Source: Ceriagrion tenellum
Lineage: Eukaryota > Arthropoda > Insecta > Odonata > Coenagrionidae
NCBI GenBank assembly: GCA_963169105.1
Contig: OY720641.1
Coordinates: 73,855,496 to 73,919,495 of the forward strand
Length of the DNA stretch: 64,000 nucleotides
Direction: 5' to 3'
Shown here: in pieces, positions 1 to 9,861 of the stretch
Position numbering within the stretch: position 1 is the stretch's first letter
How the letters are laid out: each line of letters begins with the position of its first letter
Made by a program: the position numbers and the translations under genes
The notes under the pieces: model-generated
The model's input: only the letters and a program-made list of their open reading frames with translations
Database searches by the model: none
Told to the model about the DNA's origin: nothing

Positions 1-1379
1 CAGCTTATTTGTCCTTAGCGCACCGGTTGATACCCCTAATGGTTGGACAGATGTTACCCTTGCTGTAAGGTAATATGCTTGTACACACTCCTACCACAAC
101 TCAGCTTTAATCACGTACGCACAACCCATTATTTCCCTCACGTATATTTGGCAGTATTCTTATTTTAAATGATCCAAAATAAATGTTCCGTGACCCATTT
201 CTCTATTCCTTCTATTTATGAATATGACCGTAAGCGTTTTTCTATCAAATATTTGTGTACCATTACTCTGAATAAAAATGATTTTTAAAAATAAAGCCTT
301 CTGCTAATCTTAACGCTGCATGTCATGGCTATGTTCACTTGGAGATTTTGATGACACTTGTCATAGGGTTTCTTGATTTTCCCTCTGTATTATCGTAGAT
401 GTATTCAAAATGTGTAGCTCAAATTTCCAGCTATAATAAATACTCTAGGATTGTCAAGTACATTATGATTTAAGAATTTTTTCTGAAGTAATTTGATGAG
501 CTACGAATAATCGATGTTGTTTTATGATAATGGATTGGCGCCCGTTTGTCTTTTCATATGTTTGTTTCATTTCTACTCCAAAACTACTGAACTGATTGAG
601 ATGAAATTTTTTCGATTTTGGCGTAAATTGTGCGTAGGAATGTGATTGAAATAAAATATTTTAAACGTTTTAAAATATGTAACCAGTGGAAGGAGTTCGC
701 TCCCAAACCCCAAAAAGATTTGTATTTATTTAACAGGCTTGTTAACCTCATTTTGTCCGATGCCCGTTTTTAAACACGACTTCAGTATTATTATTTACTG
801 CTGAAACAATGTTAACAGTTTTTGCAGAAGAGTATTTGTTTCAGATTCGTCGTAATTTATTAGCGACGAGAGGATAACTCAAGTTCTAAGATTGCGGAAT
901 TAGTTGTGTTAATATGTAGATAAACCTGAGATCCGTACAAAACGTTTTCTTCCCTGTCTGAAAGACGGGTTACTGGTTAGTTCAGATGATGAATACATAG
1001 TACATGGCGACCGTGCTTTGCTCGACAGCAAAATGTATATTTTTGAAAATTGAAACAATAATGAACGCTGTGTTACAAACGGACCTATAGAAATAGAGAT
1101 AATAAACTCTGAAGGAATTTAATATTGAAAGATTCTGACTTGTTAGGAAAATCAATATTTTCGATGTATTCGTCATTGCCGTTATTCAGTGGTGTAGCAT
1201 TTTTATTAAGGTTGACATAATTAAGTTATTTCCTCGCTACGTTTACTTTACGGCGAGGTTCTTCAGGTCGTAAGAGAACTTTTAAGCCGCTTCGCCTTTT
1301 GACTATGGAAATTGCTTCGCATAATGTGCTGTGCACAAATACTGCTTTTTGTAAATAATTGTCAACAAATTCAAATGTT
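1..1379. other. No gene or element recognised
   Basis: AT-rich sequence with stops in all frames. I see no coding similarity, tRNA-like box or clear inverted repeat. It ends where a LINE 3' tail begins. Confidence 0.5.
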
Positions 1380-1655
1380 CATCTACATCTGCATCTATGA
1401 AATACAGTGAAAGCCACCACTAAGGTGTGTAGCACGGGGTGATTCCACATCAGGCACGAAGAACTTATCCCAGTTCAAACCAGAACCGCGCACGTTCCCC
1501 AGAATGCCAGGCGGACGCCAAAAGCAGTCAGGATAACTGTGCGCTGTTAGACTAGATACTAGGAGAGTACTACGTAAACGAATATGTTATCACGCAGTAC
1601 ACTGCTTAATATACAACTACTGGTTAGAATTATTAATGCGACTGATGAATGGTAA
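1380..1655 (-). repeat. LINE 3'-terminal fragment (gatgtag-tail family), inverted partner of 2833-3092
   Basis: Read on the minus strand this ends in a run of TAGATG-type units (plus strand starts CATCTACATCTGCATC), the tail seen on several LINE fragments in this window. It aligns along nearly its whole length, in opposite orientation, with 2833-3092; shared stretches include CCACCACTA..GTGTGT, GCACGTTC, CCAAAAGCAGTCA and GCGACTGATGAATGG. It holds no reading frame, so it is probably only the 3' UTR of a 5'-truncated copy. Homology to its partner is seen directly; assignment to a CR1-like LINE is inferred from the coding remnant upstream of the partner. Confidence 0.6.
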
Positions 1656-2329
1656 TGTTTGGTGTTTGAGCCTTATGAGTGCTCTGAGCAAAAGCTACTC
1701 TAATAGGAAATTGATGCCTTTGCACAGTACATCCGAGATGACTTTTGATGGCATCTAATGTAATTCTTGGAGTATAAAGATAGCAAAGTATTAGTTGCTG
1801 CTTCTTATAACATGGAAGCGTCGTGTTCTTTTTGGCCGTGCTTGAAATTGCGTGGTAAAGTTGAAATTACGTTCTGATGAGGACAATAAGAACAGTTTTA
1901 AACAGCCGAACGGAGATTTTCAATTAATAAATTACGGTAAATTACTCAAATAACTTTGCGACCTTTAATCAACAACTCATAATGCACTATATATATGTTG
2001 TTACCTCTTCATTTTGTTTAAATATTTGACTTTTTAAATGATTTTGTTAGTATGAAATAAATTTTCCTACCTGTGAGACCTTTCTCAATCTTCTTTTCTC
2101 TTTCGAATCAAATATATCGTAACGTTTTATCCAAATCGTTGGAGTATTTTTCAGGAAAATAATCCAAGCATACTCTATAGCTCTTTTAATAGTATAAGAT
2201 AAAGAAAAAATTCTTGGGCACAAATTCGACCGCAAAAGGTGCAAATTTTAAGTAGGTACTTTAGGAACCCAAAATATAGTTTTAAGACTGCTGAGGGATG
2301 AAGAGACTATAATATGCCATCAGCCGACC
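1656..2329. other. No gene recognised
   Basis: AT-rich spacer between two inverted LINE ends. A 65-codon minus-strand frame at 2047-2244 has no recognisable motif and I treat it as chance. Confidence 0.45.
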
Positions 2330-3092
2330 TAAGCTGAATATCTCCGGGATATGGGACCCTTACGAAGTAGGACTAGTTTCAGATATAGATCGAATAAAGC
2401 GCAGAGCAACAAGGTTAGTGAAAAATTGCTACGATCAACATAGTAGTGTTAATGAACTTCAGGGGCATTTAGGATGAGAACTATATCTGATCGAAGGTAA
2501 AATTATAGGTTTAATATTTAACAAAATTTGATGCAGACTTTTTTTTGCTGGATGTAGAACGTATTTTGCTATAGCCAATACATTATGGAAGAAACGATCA
2601 TAGGCACAAGATTACGGTAATAGACTGAAAAACTAATAGATTTAAAATGTCTTTTTTTCCACGTAAAATAAGGGACCAATATAGTTGCGATATGTCATCT
2701 GAGGAACATTGACCCTCACTGGGTAAAGTCGGTTTTGCACATGTGTTAAATATCTAAACTTCTCTATTTGCAGCTATCCCCTTATGAAATTCCGGCAAGA
2801 TATAATTCTTCCATGATTTAGAGCCTTGTAGTACCATTCATCAGTCGCATTAATAGTAATACTAACCAGCAGTTGTAGCTTAAATAGCGTACTGCATGGT
2901 AGCATCGAGAACGCTCTCCAAGTTTCTGGTCTGACCATGCATTGTTATCTTGACTGCTTTTGGCCAACGTCTGACATTCGGGCGAACGTGCCCGGTTCTA
3001 GTTTCAGCTTAGACGAGTGCTGCATACCTGGTTGGGAATAATGCTGTGCCACACACCCTAGTGGTGGCTTGCATTGTATTTCGTAGATTTTA
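2330..3092 (+). pseudogene. Decayed CR1-like LINE: reverse transcriptase C-terminus plus 3' UTR
   Basis: From about 2345 one plus-strand frame reads GIWDPYEVG, then RIKRRATRLVKNCYDQ, then SSVNELQ and a stop in place of the Trp of the usual LGWE block. The pattern W-D-P-Y, (I/L)-(Q/K)-R-R-A-x-R-(F/L)-V-x-N-x-Y, S-V-x-x-L is the C-terminal thumb region of CR1/Jockey-type non-LTR retrotransposons. After the coding remnant comes a non-coding part, and 2833-3092 is the same 3' sequence found inverted at 1380-1655. The catalytic reverse transcriptase core is missing, as in a typical 5'-truncated dead-on-arrival copy. Family-level identity is secure; the exact clade is not. Confidence 0.7.
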
Positions 3093-3654
3093 TGTGAATC
3101 TCTGGTCTCATTGAGCTACTAAACCTATTTTAATTTAAGTTTTTCGTCTTTCTGACATTTTAGCGAGATTTCACCGCGGCCGCGTGAGTCAAAACAAGTA
3201 CTATATTTAATTTTTATTTGCAAATGGTTTTTAAAATCCTGCTTTCGCTCATGGAGTATGTTGGATGTTGAAAACCAAAATGATGGCGCACATTTGCATA
3301 TTATTCCACGAATAAATATATCGGAACCTTTATATAGTCATCGTAGACGACTGCAGCGTCATGTCTGTGGAACTACCACCTTTTACTTAAATTTTTACGG
3401 TGATTTGCTCACATGTCATTAAAAAAGGCGTTCACATGCATCTTTTTCATTTTTTAATCGAATTAACGGGATTTTTCTCTTCTAAAGACAGTTATCCTTG
3501 TAACTGGATTTTATATTAGGAATAAAAATATTCTTTTTCCTCGTGTCTCTATAAATTTCTCATTGGATACCACGTAAATTCAAGTTTTGCGAAAGAACTG
3601 GCGCGGAAGGATAACATTTTGCTGTTCATATCACAGATAGATGATTGGACTACG
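3093..3654. other. No gene recognised
   Basis: Unique-looking AT-rich sequence between two LINE remnants. No motif supported. Confidence 0.4.
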
Positions 3655-4112
3655 AGCCAAGAAACAGCATGTGAAAACATTCGTGGGGAGCGTAGCACTC
3701 TACGGATCGGAAGTATGGACCATTGGAAAAGCTGACCAGAACTGACTAGAAGCCTCCGAAACCTGGTGCTGGAGGAGGATGCTAAAGATAAAATGGACGA
3801 CCAAATTAAAAATTGAGGAAGTGTGCAGATGAGTAGAAGAGGAAAGGACCAAATGGAACAACATAGAGAAAAGAAGAATCAGATAGATTGGACACACTAT
3901 GAGACACAGTGGGTTTGTGAAGAACATAATTTAAGGCAAAATAGAGGGGAAAGACCCCAGAGGAAATTTTAGGAATAATCTCCTGGGCCAAATAAAGAGA
4001 AAAGTACATTGGAAGAGACATCAGAATGTAAGGGAGCTAGCATAAGATAGGGGAGGGTGGAGGGCTGCAGTCAACCAATCTTAGGATTGAACAACCAATG
4101 AATGAATGAATC
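3655..4112 (+). pseudogene. RTE/BovB-like LINE 3' end with GAAT tail
   Basis: The plus strand encodes, with several stops, VALYGSEVWTIGKADQN, EASETWCWRRMLKIKW, RIGHTMRHSGFVKN-like and GKIEGKDPRGNFRNN segments. These match the C-terminal region of a LINE family very common in insects (A-L-Y-G-x-E-x-W-T, W-x-W-R-R-M, I-x-G-H-x-x-R-H, I-E-G-K-x-x-G). It ends W-R-A-A-V-N-Q-S and a short (GAAT)n microsatellite at 4096-4112, the tail style of such elements. Stops at several positions show it is dead. Other copies: 7471, 32805, 54265 and 60512 in this window. Confidence 0.8.
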
Positions 4113-4200
4113 GCAGATGGAGAGGACGTATTTTTCCATAACCATCCAGAATATGGATAAAATGTATGTTATGTCCTTTCTCGGTAAACCTACGTAAAGA
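4113..4200 (+). repeat. Repeat segment that always follows the GAAT-tailed LINE end
   Basis: The ~88 bases directly after the LINE tail (GCAGATGGAGAGGACGTA, then CCATAACCATCCAGAATATG, then CCTTTCTCGG) recur next to the same LINE end at 54170-54264 and 60425-60511, both inverted. The LINE tail and this segment therefore travel or were duplicated as one unit. Confidence 0.7.
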
Positions 4201-4357
4201 CACCAGGGTTGAAATTCGCTATGAAGAAATCATTTGACTTGACCGGGATCAGGTGATTTTTTCATAGCGAATTTCAACCCTGGTGTATATGCACCCGTGC
4301 GAGTGACTTCGTACCATATCATTTGTTGCATGCAATGTTTGGAAACCTACGTAAAGA
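4186..4357 (-). mobile_element. SINE-like element with internal inverted arms, shortened copy, 15-bp target duplication
   Basis: The element body is 4201-4342. It is bounded by AAACCTACGTAAAGA at 4186-4200 and again at 4343-4357, a perfect 15-bp target-site duplication. Inside are inverted arms ACCAGGGTTGAAATTCGCTA... (4202-4225) and their complement (4261-4284), then a shared 3' block ending GCAATGTTTGG. A longer copy at 43077-43315 carries a tRNA-like segment between the arms; here most of that segment is deleted (GACCGGGAT joins CAGGTG). Variable target duplications of 13-15 bp point to target-primed retrotransposition rather than cut-and-paste movement. Strand is set from the tRNA-like boxes of the longer copy. 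Confidence 0.7.
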
Positions 4358-4569
4358 CTTTTCCGATTTGAAAGTTCAGCTACTTACCCCACTCTAAATG
4401 CTTATCTCCAGTTTTGTCGTGCGATGTGATGTATTTTCTCGTTTTCTGATAACTCCATTCAGCAACGTCAGTTATCTTCTGCGCCGGCACTGAAATGGAT
4501 ATGGGTGAAGGTCACACCTTATCCAAATGGGTCAATGTAGATTGTTTGTCGAGTGAAATCCGCTATTAG

Positions 4570-4650
4570 CAGGTTCACGTAAGAAAAATATTCATTTTTC
4601 AGAGTGCCATTATAATCCGGAAGAATAAATATTTTCTTCCAGTGAACCTG
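4570..4650. repeat. Small fold-back (27-bp arms)
   Basis: The left arm 4570-4596 begins CAGGTTCACGTAAGAAAAA; the right arm 4624-4650 is its near complement ending CAGTGAACCTG, with about 27 nt between. It could be a MITE remnant. No second copy was noticed. Confidence 0.5.
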
Positions 4651-5699
4651 AAAAGACCGGATTTCAAACTAAGGACAGTATTATTTTTCCAAAAGGCTGC
4701 TAAAACTGGATTTCTCTAGATAGAACATCCTCTCAACTTACCATAATTGCTGGTCAGATAATGAGTTTCGTGGAACAAAACCTGGAATTAGCTCATACTA
4801 GGAAGAAAAATATTTACCTGTGATTCTATCTTTTGGTAATTATTAAACCCTGTTCTGGTTATGTTAGTAATGATGATGCACATATGAATACGCTTGGCAA
4901 GGAGAAGTGCTATTATGAATATTTCAAGCAGTTTACTTTTATTTTCGGCCTATTAAGTGTGTATGTGCCTGTGTATAGTCTTTCATGCGCATGTTTACTT
5001 TGTATTTCAACAATAAAGTGGTAAAACCATAAAAAGACTACTATTCCATTCAGTGAAACCGATTTTTGTGTGATAAAAAACTGATTTTTGCCAAAATATT
5101 TCGCCTATAACTATTTTGAGATCTGATGTATTAAATGAGTTGTATTTATACCAGAATGGATTTATAGAAATAGGAGTTTACACGTTAAGACTATTTTTTA
5201 AAAAGTTCTCCGCATCGGAAAATCTCAGCACTTTAGCGACAATAGGATTGCGATCTGGTGAAGAAAGAATAACAATTTTGAGCGATTTGTGTGCGCAAAT
5301 CTCTGCATAATCTGTGGAGTAGTGGGTAGGTATCGTTGGCGGGCGTTCCACTGTTTGCAATGAGGTCATCTATCTCAATGGATATGAGAATTGATAGACG
5401 AGATAGTTTCATGTGAAAAAATAAAGCCATGAGCGTAAGTAGCGTATAAATCAGCCAGATCGCTTACTGATAAATTAAATCCCACACCCTAAAGATATGC
5501 TGCGCATGATAAAATATATTAAGAATTTTACGCTTGCTTCACTAAAGTTCAGAGTAATGTCATCATCATTGACGTTTTTACATAGAGTTTGCTTCACTGC
5601 AGCCGTATGTGTTAACCTATGCATTGCTAATTATATTATATTTTGTTAGTGATTTATTCCTCTTTATACCCATCTTTCACGGAAATCGTCGTCGAATAA
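4651..5699. other. No gene recognised
   Basis: AT-rich. Two overlapping short frames at 5116-5430, one on each strand, show no known motif. Nothing supported. Confidence 0.4.
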
Positions 5700-5768
5700 A
5701 TTGGCCTGAAATGGGATTCAAATCTCGGGCTAACCAAACTAATGCGTCAACCTGAGCGCTACAAGGAC
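5700..5768 (-). mobile_element. tRNA-derived SINE head
   Basis: On the minus strand an A-box-like TAGCGCTCAGGTTG (complement of 5748-5761) is followed at tRNA-like spacing by a B-box-like GATTTGAATCCC (complement of 5713-5724). There is no matching acceptor stem, so this is a SINE promoter rather than a tRNA gene. The element at 52240-52490 has the same arrangement, with AGGCC directly after the B-box arm in both. Confidence 0.55.
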
Positions 5769-5769
5769 T

Positions 5770-6015
5770 TCCCAAGTCTCACGGTGATTTTTGAAGAACC
5801 CAAGAGAACTGGATATCTGTGGTCCATCAAAGATGGCAATACAGGGGAGAAAGAGAACTTCAAAGAAACCGCATTCCGTGAGGCTGAGTCCAATAAAACA
5901 GATTTTTTTCTAGTGGACGTTTCAACGGATTTCATCGCTGTTATTCGGCGGCAGTTATAAAATTAGAATTCGCAGCGACACATGGCCTAGTTGCTGTCAT
6001 TGGACTCAGCCTCAC
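5770..6015. repeat. Repeat fragment with 17-bp perfect inverted arms
   Basis: GTGAGGCTGAGTCCAAT at 5878-5894 is exactly complementary to 5999-6015, enclosing ~104 nt. The part before it (GGTCCATCAAAGATGGCAA..., TTCAAAGAA) is related to 52545-52600, next to a SINE there as well, so this probably belongs to the same SINE/retroelement neighbourhood. Confidence 0.5.
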
Positions 6016-7470
6016 GGGTTAAGGCTACCGTAAGATTTTCTTTTCCCTTGCATTGTCAACTTATATGACTTGTGACATCTACAGTGTTGCCGTTGCCGTT
6101 CTCTCCTTCAATTTTTATTCAGGATTTCCTACGAATTTCATTACAGTAGTTCACCTGTATGCAAATTGGAATTTGCATGCTAAATTATTGCTTGGTTATT
6201 CGTGCAGTTGACTCACGACCGAGGTCATCTCTGAATTTGTGTGGTTTGTCAGAAAAGGGAAGTATATTTGGAAAATAGAGGAAAGATGGAGATAAACCTA
6301 GATTCAGCATTAACATACTCTTAATGAAATAGCCTATGGTATCCTCTGCCTTATGTCTCATACGATGGAATGATTGTGAGCATTTAAAGTGCTCTCCGTA
6401 TTGAAACCAGGGTCGGGATTTATTTAATATGTCTCGGGTTCTTTCTTGTGCAGAAAAGCTGATCCCTAGAGATGGGAGGCCAGTACTCTGGCTACCATGC
6501 TAACCCATTCCCCGCTTGTTTATTCGTTTATCTTTCTTATTGAGATCCAATCTTCTGTTTTCTTTCTTGTATTCCTTTCAAACAAGTAAGGTCTCGTGGT
6601 GTCTAACATATCTATTGTATAATATGCAGTGTAAAGAGTTCCATTCGTCAAGTTCTTTGGTGTCATATCTCTATATCGCGTACTCCTTCGAGCATCGCAT
6701 ACTCTGCAGCATCCACTTGAATCATTAGGATTCAAAGATTTCTTCTCTGGTCAATTTCTCAGGTGTTCAGAGACTTAAAAACCTGTCGTTATGCTGTTAT
6801 GCTGTTCGTGAATTCAAGAAAATTCGTTATTTACCGTCTTTCATTTCTTTTATGAGTCCATTTCGTGTGGTCGTACTTAAGTAAATTTGGGGGTAGAAAG
6901 TATATTAAATATCCGATTTCTTCTGGATTAACCTTTGTCTCGTGTAAATGAGCACGTAATTAGTCCATTCCTGAGAGAATTAGATGTGCTTGTCAGAATA
7001 GGCAGATCCAGGAGGGAAATAGGGAGATGGAAGTCTAGTGTAGAAGCTGTGAAATAAAACGCTTTTGAAAAACGAGTGGTGCTTCTGGAAAATATTTAAT
7101 GCAGAAAACTATGTTTTTCTAATCAAGAGAAATAGAAAATAACACACGGCACTGCTAACAAGTGAGAAGGAGAATTAACAGGTGGCAATCACATAGATAA
7201 TTTGTATAAAAACTTAATTCAGTTTTGAAATCTATTTTGTGTTTTAAATCCTCAGTCAGCCACGAAGTAATGCTTACCATGTACTTTGGCTACTTTTATT
7301 CCAGGGTCTTGTTCAGAAAACAAAAAAATTATCAGGATTTTTGGAAATATCCCTTTTAGGCAAACCTGTAAGCCACTCTTCAAGAAATTTAAAATCCCTA
7401 CTATACTTGGAATTCATCTACTCCCCATATAAACATTTGCATAAAGTAACACCATTAATTTTCGACTATC
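6016..7470. other. No gene recognised
   Basis: About 1.45 kb without a recognisable coding or RNA signal. Short frames on both strands at 6516-6735 overlap each other and lack motifs. Confidence 0.4.
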
Positions 7471-7605
7471 ATAAGTTCATGGACCAAATAAAGAGGAAAG
7501 TTTATAGGAAGATACACCAGGAAGTAAGGGAACTAGCGTTAGATAGGGGGAGATAGATAAGGTAGAGGGCTGCAGTCAGCCAATCTTAGGAATGAACGAG
7601 CAATG
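7471..7605 (+). pseudogene. RTE/BovB-like LINE extreme 3' end
   Basis: Encodes MDQIKRKVYRKIHQEVREL followed by a degraded RAAVSQS block and an AATGA-type tail. This matches the last ~40 codons of the copy at 3655-4112 (QIKRKVHWKRHQNVRELA). Only the C-terminus is left. Confidence 0.7.
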
Positions 7606-7877
7606 ATGATCAATCATCTCTTTATGAAGTTAGATTAAAAGTTATTGAAGTAACCCTTGGGTACCAAGCAATTTTGTCGGTGGATACCTTCTCGGAATAA
7701 AAAATTGCTAAGATTCACTCATTTATGTCCCATTCTCACAATGTGAAATATATCTAGAGTATACCCAGTTGTCTCAGGTGTGACTTCATAGAATTTACTC
7801 TACATTTTGTAAGTGAAGTAACTTTGTTATTGGATATAGTTTTCTCGGGTCTTCCACCGGGTGAGCAGGTCCATGGG

Positions 7878-7916
7878 GACCAACGTTTCGGAGAACGACT
7901 TGTCCTCCATCATCAG
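7878..7916 (-). ncRNA. Hammerhead-ribozyme-like motif (minus arm of palindrome A)
   Basis: Minus strand: CTGATGA (7916-7910), one extra T, a stem-loop with GGAG..CTCC sides, GAAAC, tetraloop GTTG, then GTC (7880-7878). Core bases and the GUC cleavage triplet all fit the hammerhead consensus CUGANGA / GAAA / NUH. Stem I is not obvious: C-rich sequence lies on both sides, so activity is doubtful. Confidence 0.5.
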
Positions 7917-7990
7917 GGGGGTATCAGCTTCCGAATGATATTCATTATTATTGATTGATGATATTAATCATTCGGAAGCTAAAACCCCCC

Positions 7991-8029
7991 CTGATGATGG
8001 AGGGCAAGTCGTTCTCCGAAACGTTGGGC
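7991..8029 (+). ncRNA. Hammerhead-like motif, cleavage site mutated (plus arm of palindrome A)
   Basis: CTGATGA (7991-7997), extra T, stem II GGAG/CTCC with an inner GG.TT extension, GAAAC (8018-8022), GTTG, then GGC where its mirror copy at 7878-7916 has GTC. The U before the cleavage position is lost, so this copy should not cleave. Confidence 0.45.
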
Positions 8030-8147
8030 CCCATAGACCTGCACACCGGTGGAAGACCCGAGAAATCTTTATCCATCAGATACGCTGGGAAAATCTGAGA
8101 TCCTTCATTTTGTTATTCCAAATAAATTTTATTTTAGACGACCCGGG

Positions 8148-8180
8148 TTGATGATGACGTTCCATGTCGAAACCCGGGTC
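8148..8180 (+). ncRNA. Hammerhead-like motif at tip of palindrome B
   Basis: TTGATGA (first core C replaced by T), extra T, stem II GACGT / loop TCC / ATGTC (8156-8168), GAAAC, CCGG, GTC. Five paired positions with one G-U pair. It closely matches the motifs at 24068 and 46023, with different stem bases that keep pairing. Confidence 0.5.
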
Positions 8181-8225
8181 ATATAAACTAAAATTTATGT
8201 GGAATAACAAAGTTACTTCATTTAA

Positions 8226-9586
8226 AATAAGTGGAGTACATCCAAATCTAATTTAGTAACTATCAATTCTGGAATTGGTTGGGTATACTTCTCGAATCGT
8301 ACATCTGACTAGGGACCGGAATAGATAAAAGAACTGCCCGACCACATAAGTCCTTGACTTGGGAGGCCGAAGTGCATCCTTTACACGTTACAGGTACCTG
8401 TTTTTCGTCAAACAACTCATACAATATAACTTCCCAATTTGGAAATATGGAACCTGTCCAATGGTGTTATCGAAAAAAATCGAGTGAGTGGCAGGCAAGG
8501 AGTAGGTGAACGAAATAAGGAATACCATATTCCTGTGGCGTTTTGAGGCTCCCAAAAAGTTTTTCCTAGTAAATGACATATTTCTTTGCTTATTTACTGA
8601 AGTAACGTCATCCACTTCACCTTAATGATAGTTTTTTGTTTCATTATCGTTATTCATCATTTCCGGTTTTGCTCACGATACCAGCACTTCCACTGTAAAT
8701 CGACAGCGTAAGGAACTATGGATTATCATGGCACGGACGTGCATTTACATTATGTATACACTCAACTGTCGAAAGGACCATCATACTTACGATAGTAGTG
8801 TGCATGGGCATTATTGTAACATCGTGGCGTTTCCCATGTGGCTTCTGATATCCTCTAGGACTGCTATTGAAGACTACGATTATGCATTCGCGGACTATTG
8901 TATAGTGGTAGTGTGATCATATTTTATGCTACACTAATTCAAAGTTTTCTCTCTTCATATATTTCATCCTTCTAGTACTTCATTTTTCTCAGATTAAGCC
9001 AGCTCAGCGTTATAAATTAAAGTCCTGGCTTAAAATTATAAATCTGGGTAGGTTTAGTCATTTAATCATTGGTCCTGGCTTAAAATTTTGTCTCCCTGAT
9101 GGCCTACGTAAGGTGGTGTGCAAGACTTTTCTGTGATGATGGAGTCTGTGGGCTACGATAGTGGGTAATCTCTCAATCAAAATGTGGGTATTATCTTTAC
9201 CGTTGGACACACTTTGATGCTTGTCAAAGGTTAATTGATATTAGTTTTATTTCGAAATTTGCATGAAGAATTTCTTTTTTATTGCTATGCTTACTCCTTT
9301 TTCACAATTTCGGTTGATGAGAAAGTAATACAAGCTGCTAAGGGTGTATTCCAATCAATCATTCGCACCAAAATGTCGGTCTGTTTAGCGAAGAACGTGT
9401 TCCGATGACATTTCAAACGTTATGTGCGCTTCGCAGATAGAAATTCATCTTAATTGTACTTAGTGTACACGCTATCACTGAAAATTGGTGTTGGAGGGGA
9501 AAGAAGTATGTAGTAATCAATATATCGGACTTTTGTATCATATCAACTTTTATGTATCGTATCAACTTTTGAAATTGAAGCGGCCA
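8226..9586. other. No gene recognised
   Basis: About 1.36 kb. Contains AT-rich sequence and a short local direct repeat near 9540-9570 (GTATCGTATCAACTTTT-like). No coding similarity. Confidence 0.4.
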
Positions 9587-9680
9587 TGTCCTATTGCATT
9601 ACTGCCTGTTACGCCCGCAGCAGCCTAATAAACTATACGTGCCTGACACACTCGCATCAGGCAAGTAATGCGTTAGGACA
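9587..9680. repeat. Short fold-back with 22-bp arms
   Basis: TGTCCTATTGCATTACTGCC at 9587 is matched by its near complement ending at 9680 (GCAAGTAATGCG..TTAGGACA), with ~49 nt in between. MITE-like, single copy in the window. Confidence 0.5.
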
Positions 9681-9861
9681 CTAAATGATAACAAACGTGC
9701 CATTTTTCTTTTATCCCACGCGTATTAGGGTAATTTTTTAGCGATCGTCTTCTTCTTTCATCTCTTTCTTCCACCGCATCTATCTTTCCGCCGCCAAATC
9801 GAATATATGTGCAAGTTATTTTGACATTTTTTCTTATTTTTCTATTATTTTTTTATTCAAG

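Larger units (their letters stand above)
7809..8225. repeat. Composite fold-back: two palindromes inside outer inverted repeats
   Basis: Outer arms AGTGAAGTAACTTTGTTATT (from 7812) and its complement (to 8222) enclose two palindromes. Palindrome A has ~100-nt arms at 7841-7940 and 7967-8066. Palindrome B has arms around 8111-8150 and 8170-8212 with CCCGGGT at the tip. Each palindrome carries hammerhead-core-like motifs near its centre. Inverted terminal structures with hammerhead motifs are known from Penelope-like retroelements. I see no Penelope reverse transcriptase or GIY-YIG domain here, so this is a non-coding terminal remnant or a derived fold-back. Confidence 0.65.

Noticed and set aside
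9821..9861. Target-site duplication for LINE copy 1
   Set aside because: T-rich words on both sides are similar (TTTTGACATTTTT versus TTTTGATATTTTAT) but low complexity makes the match unconvincing.
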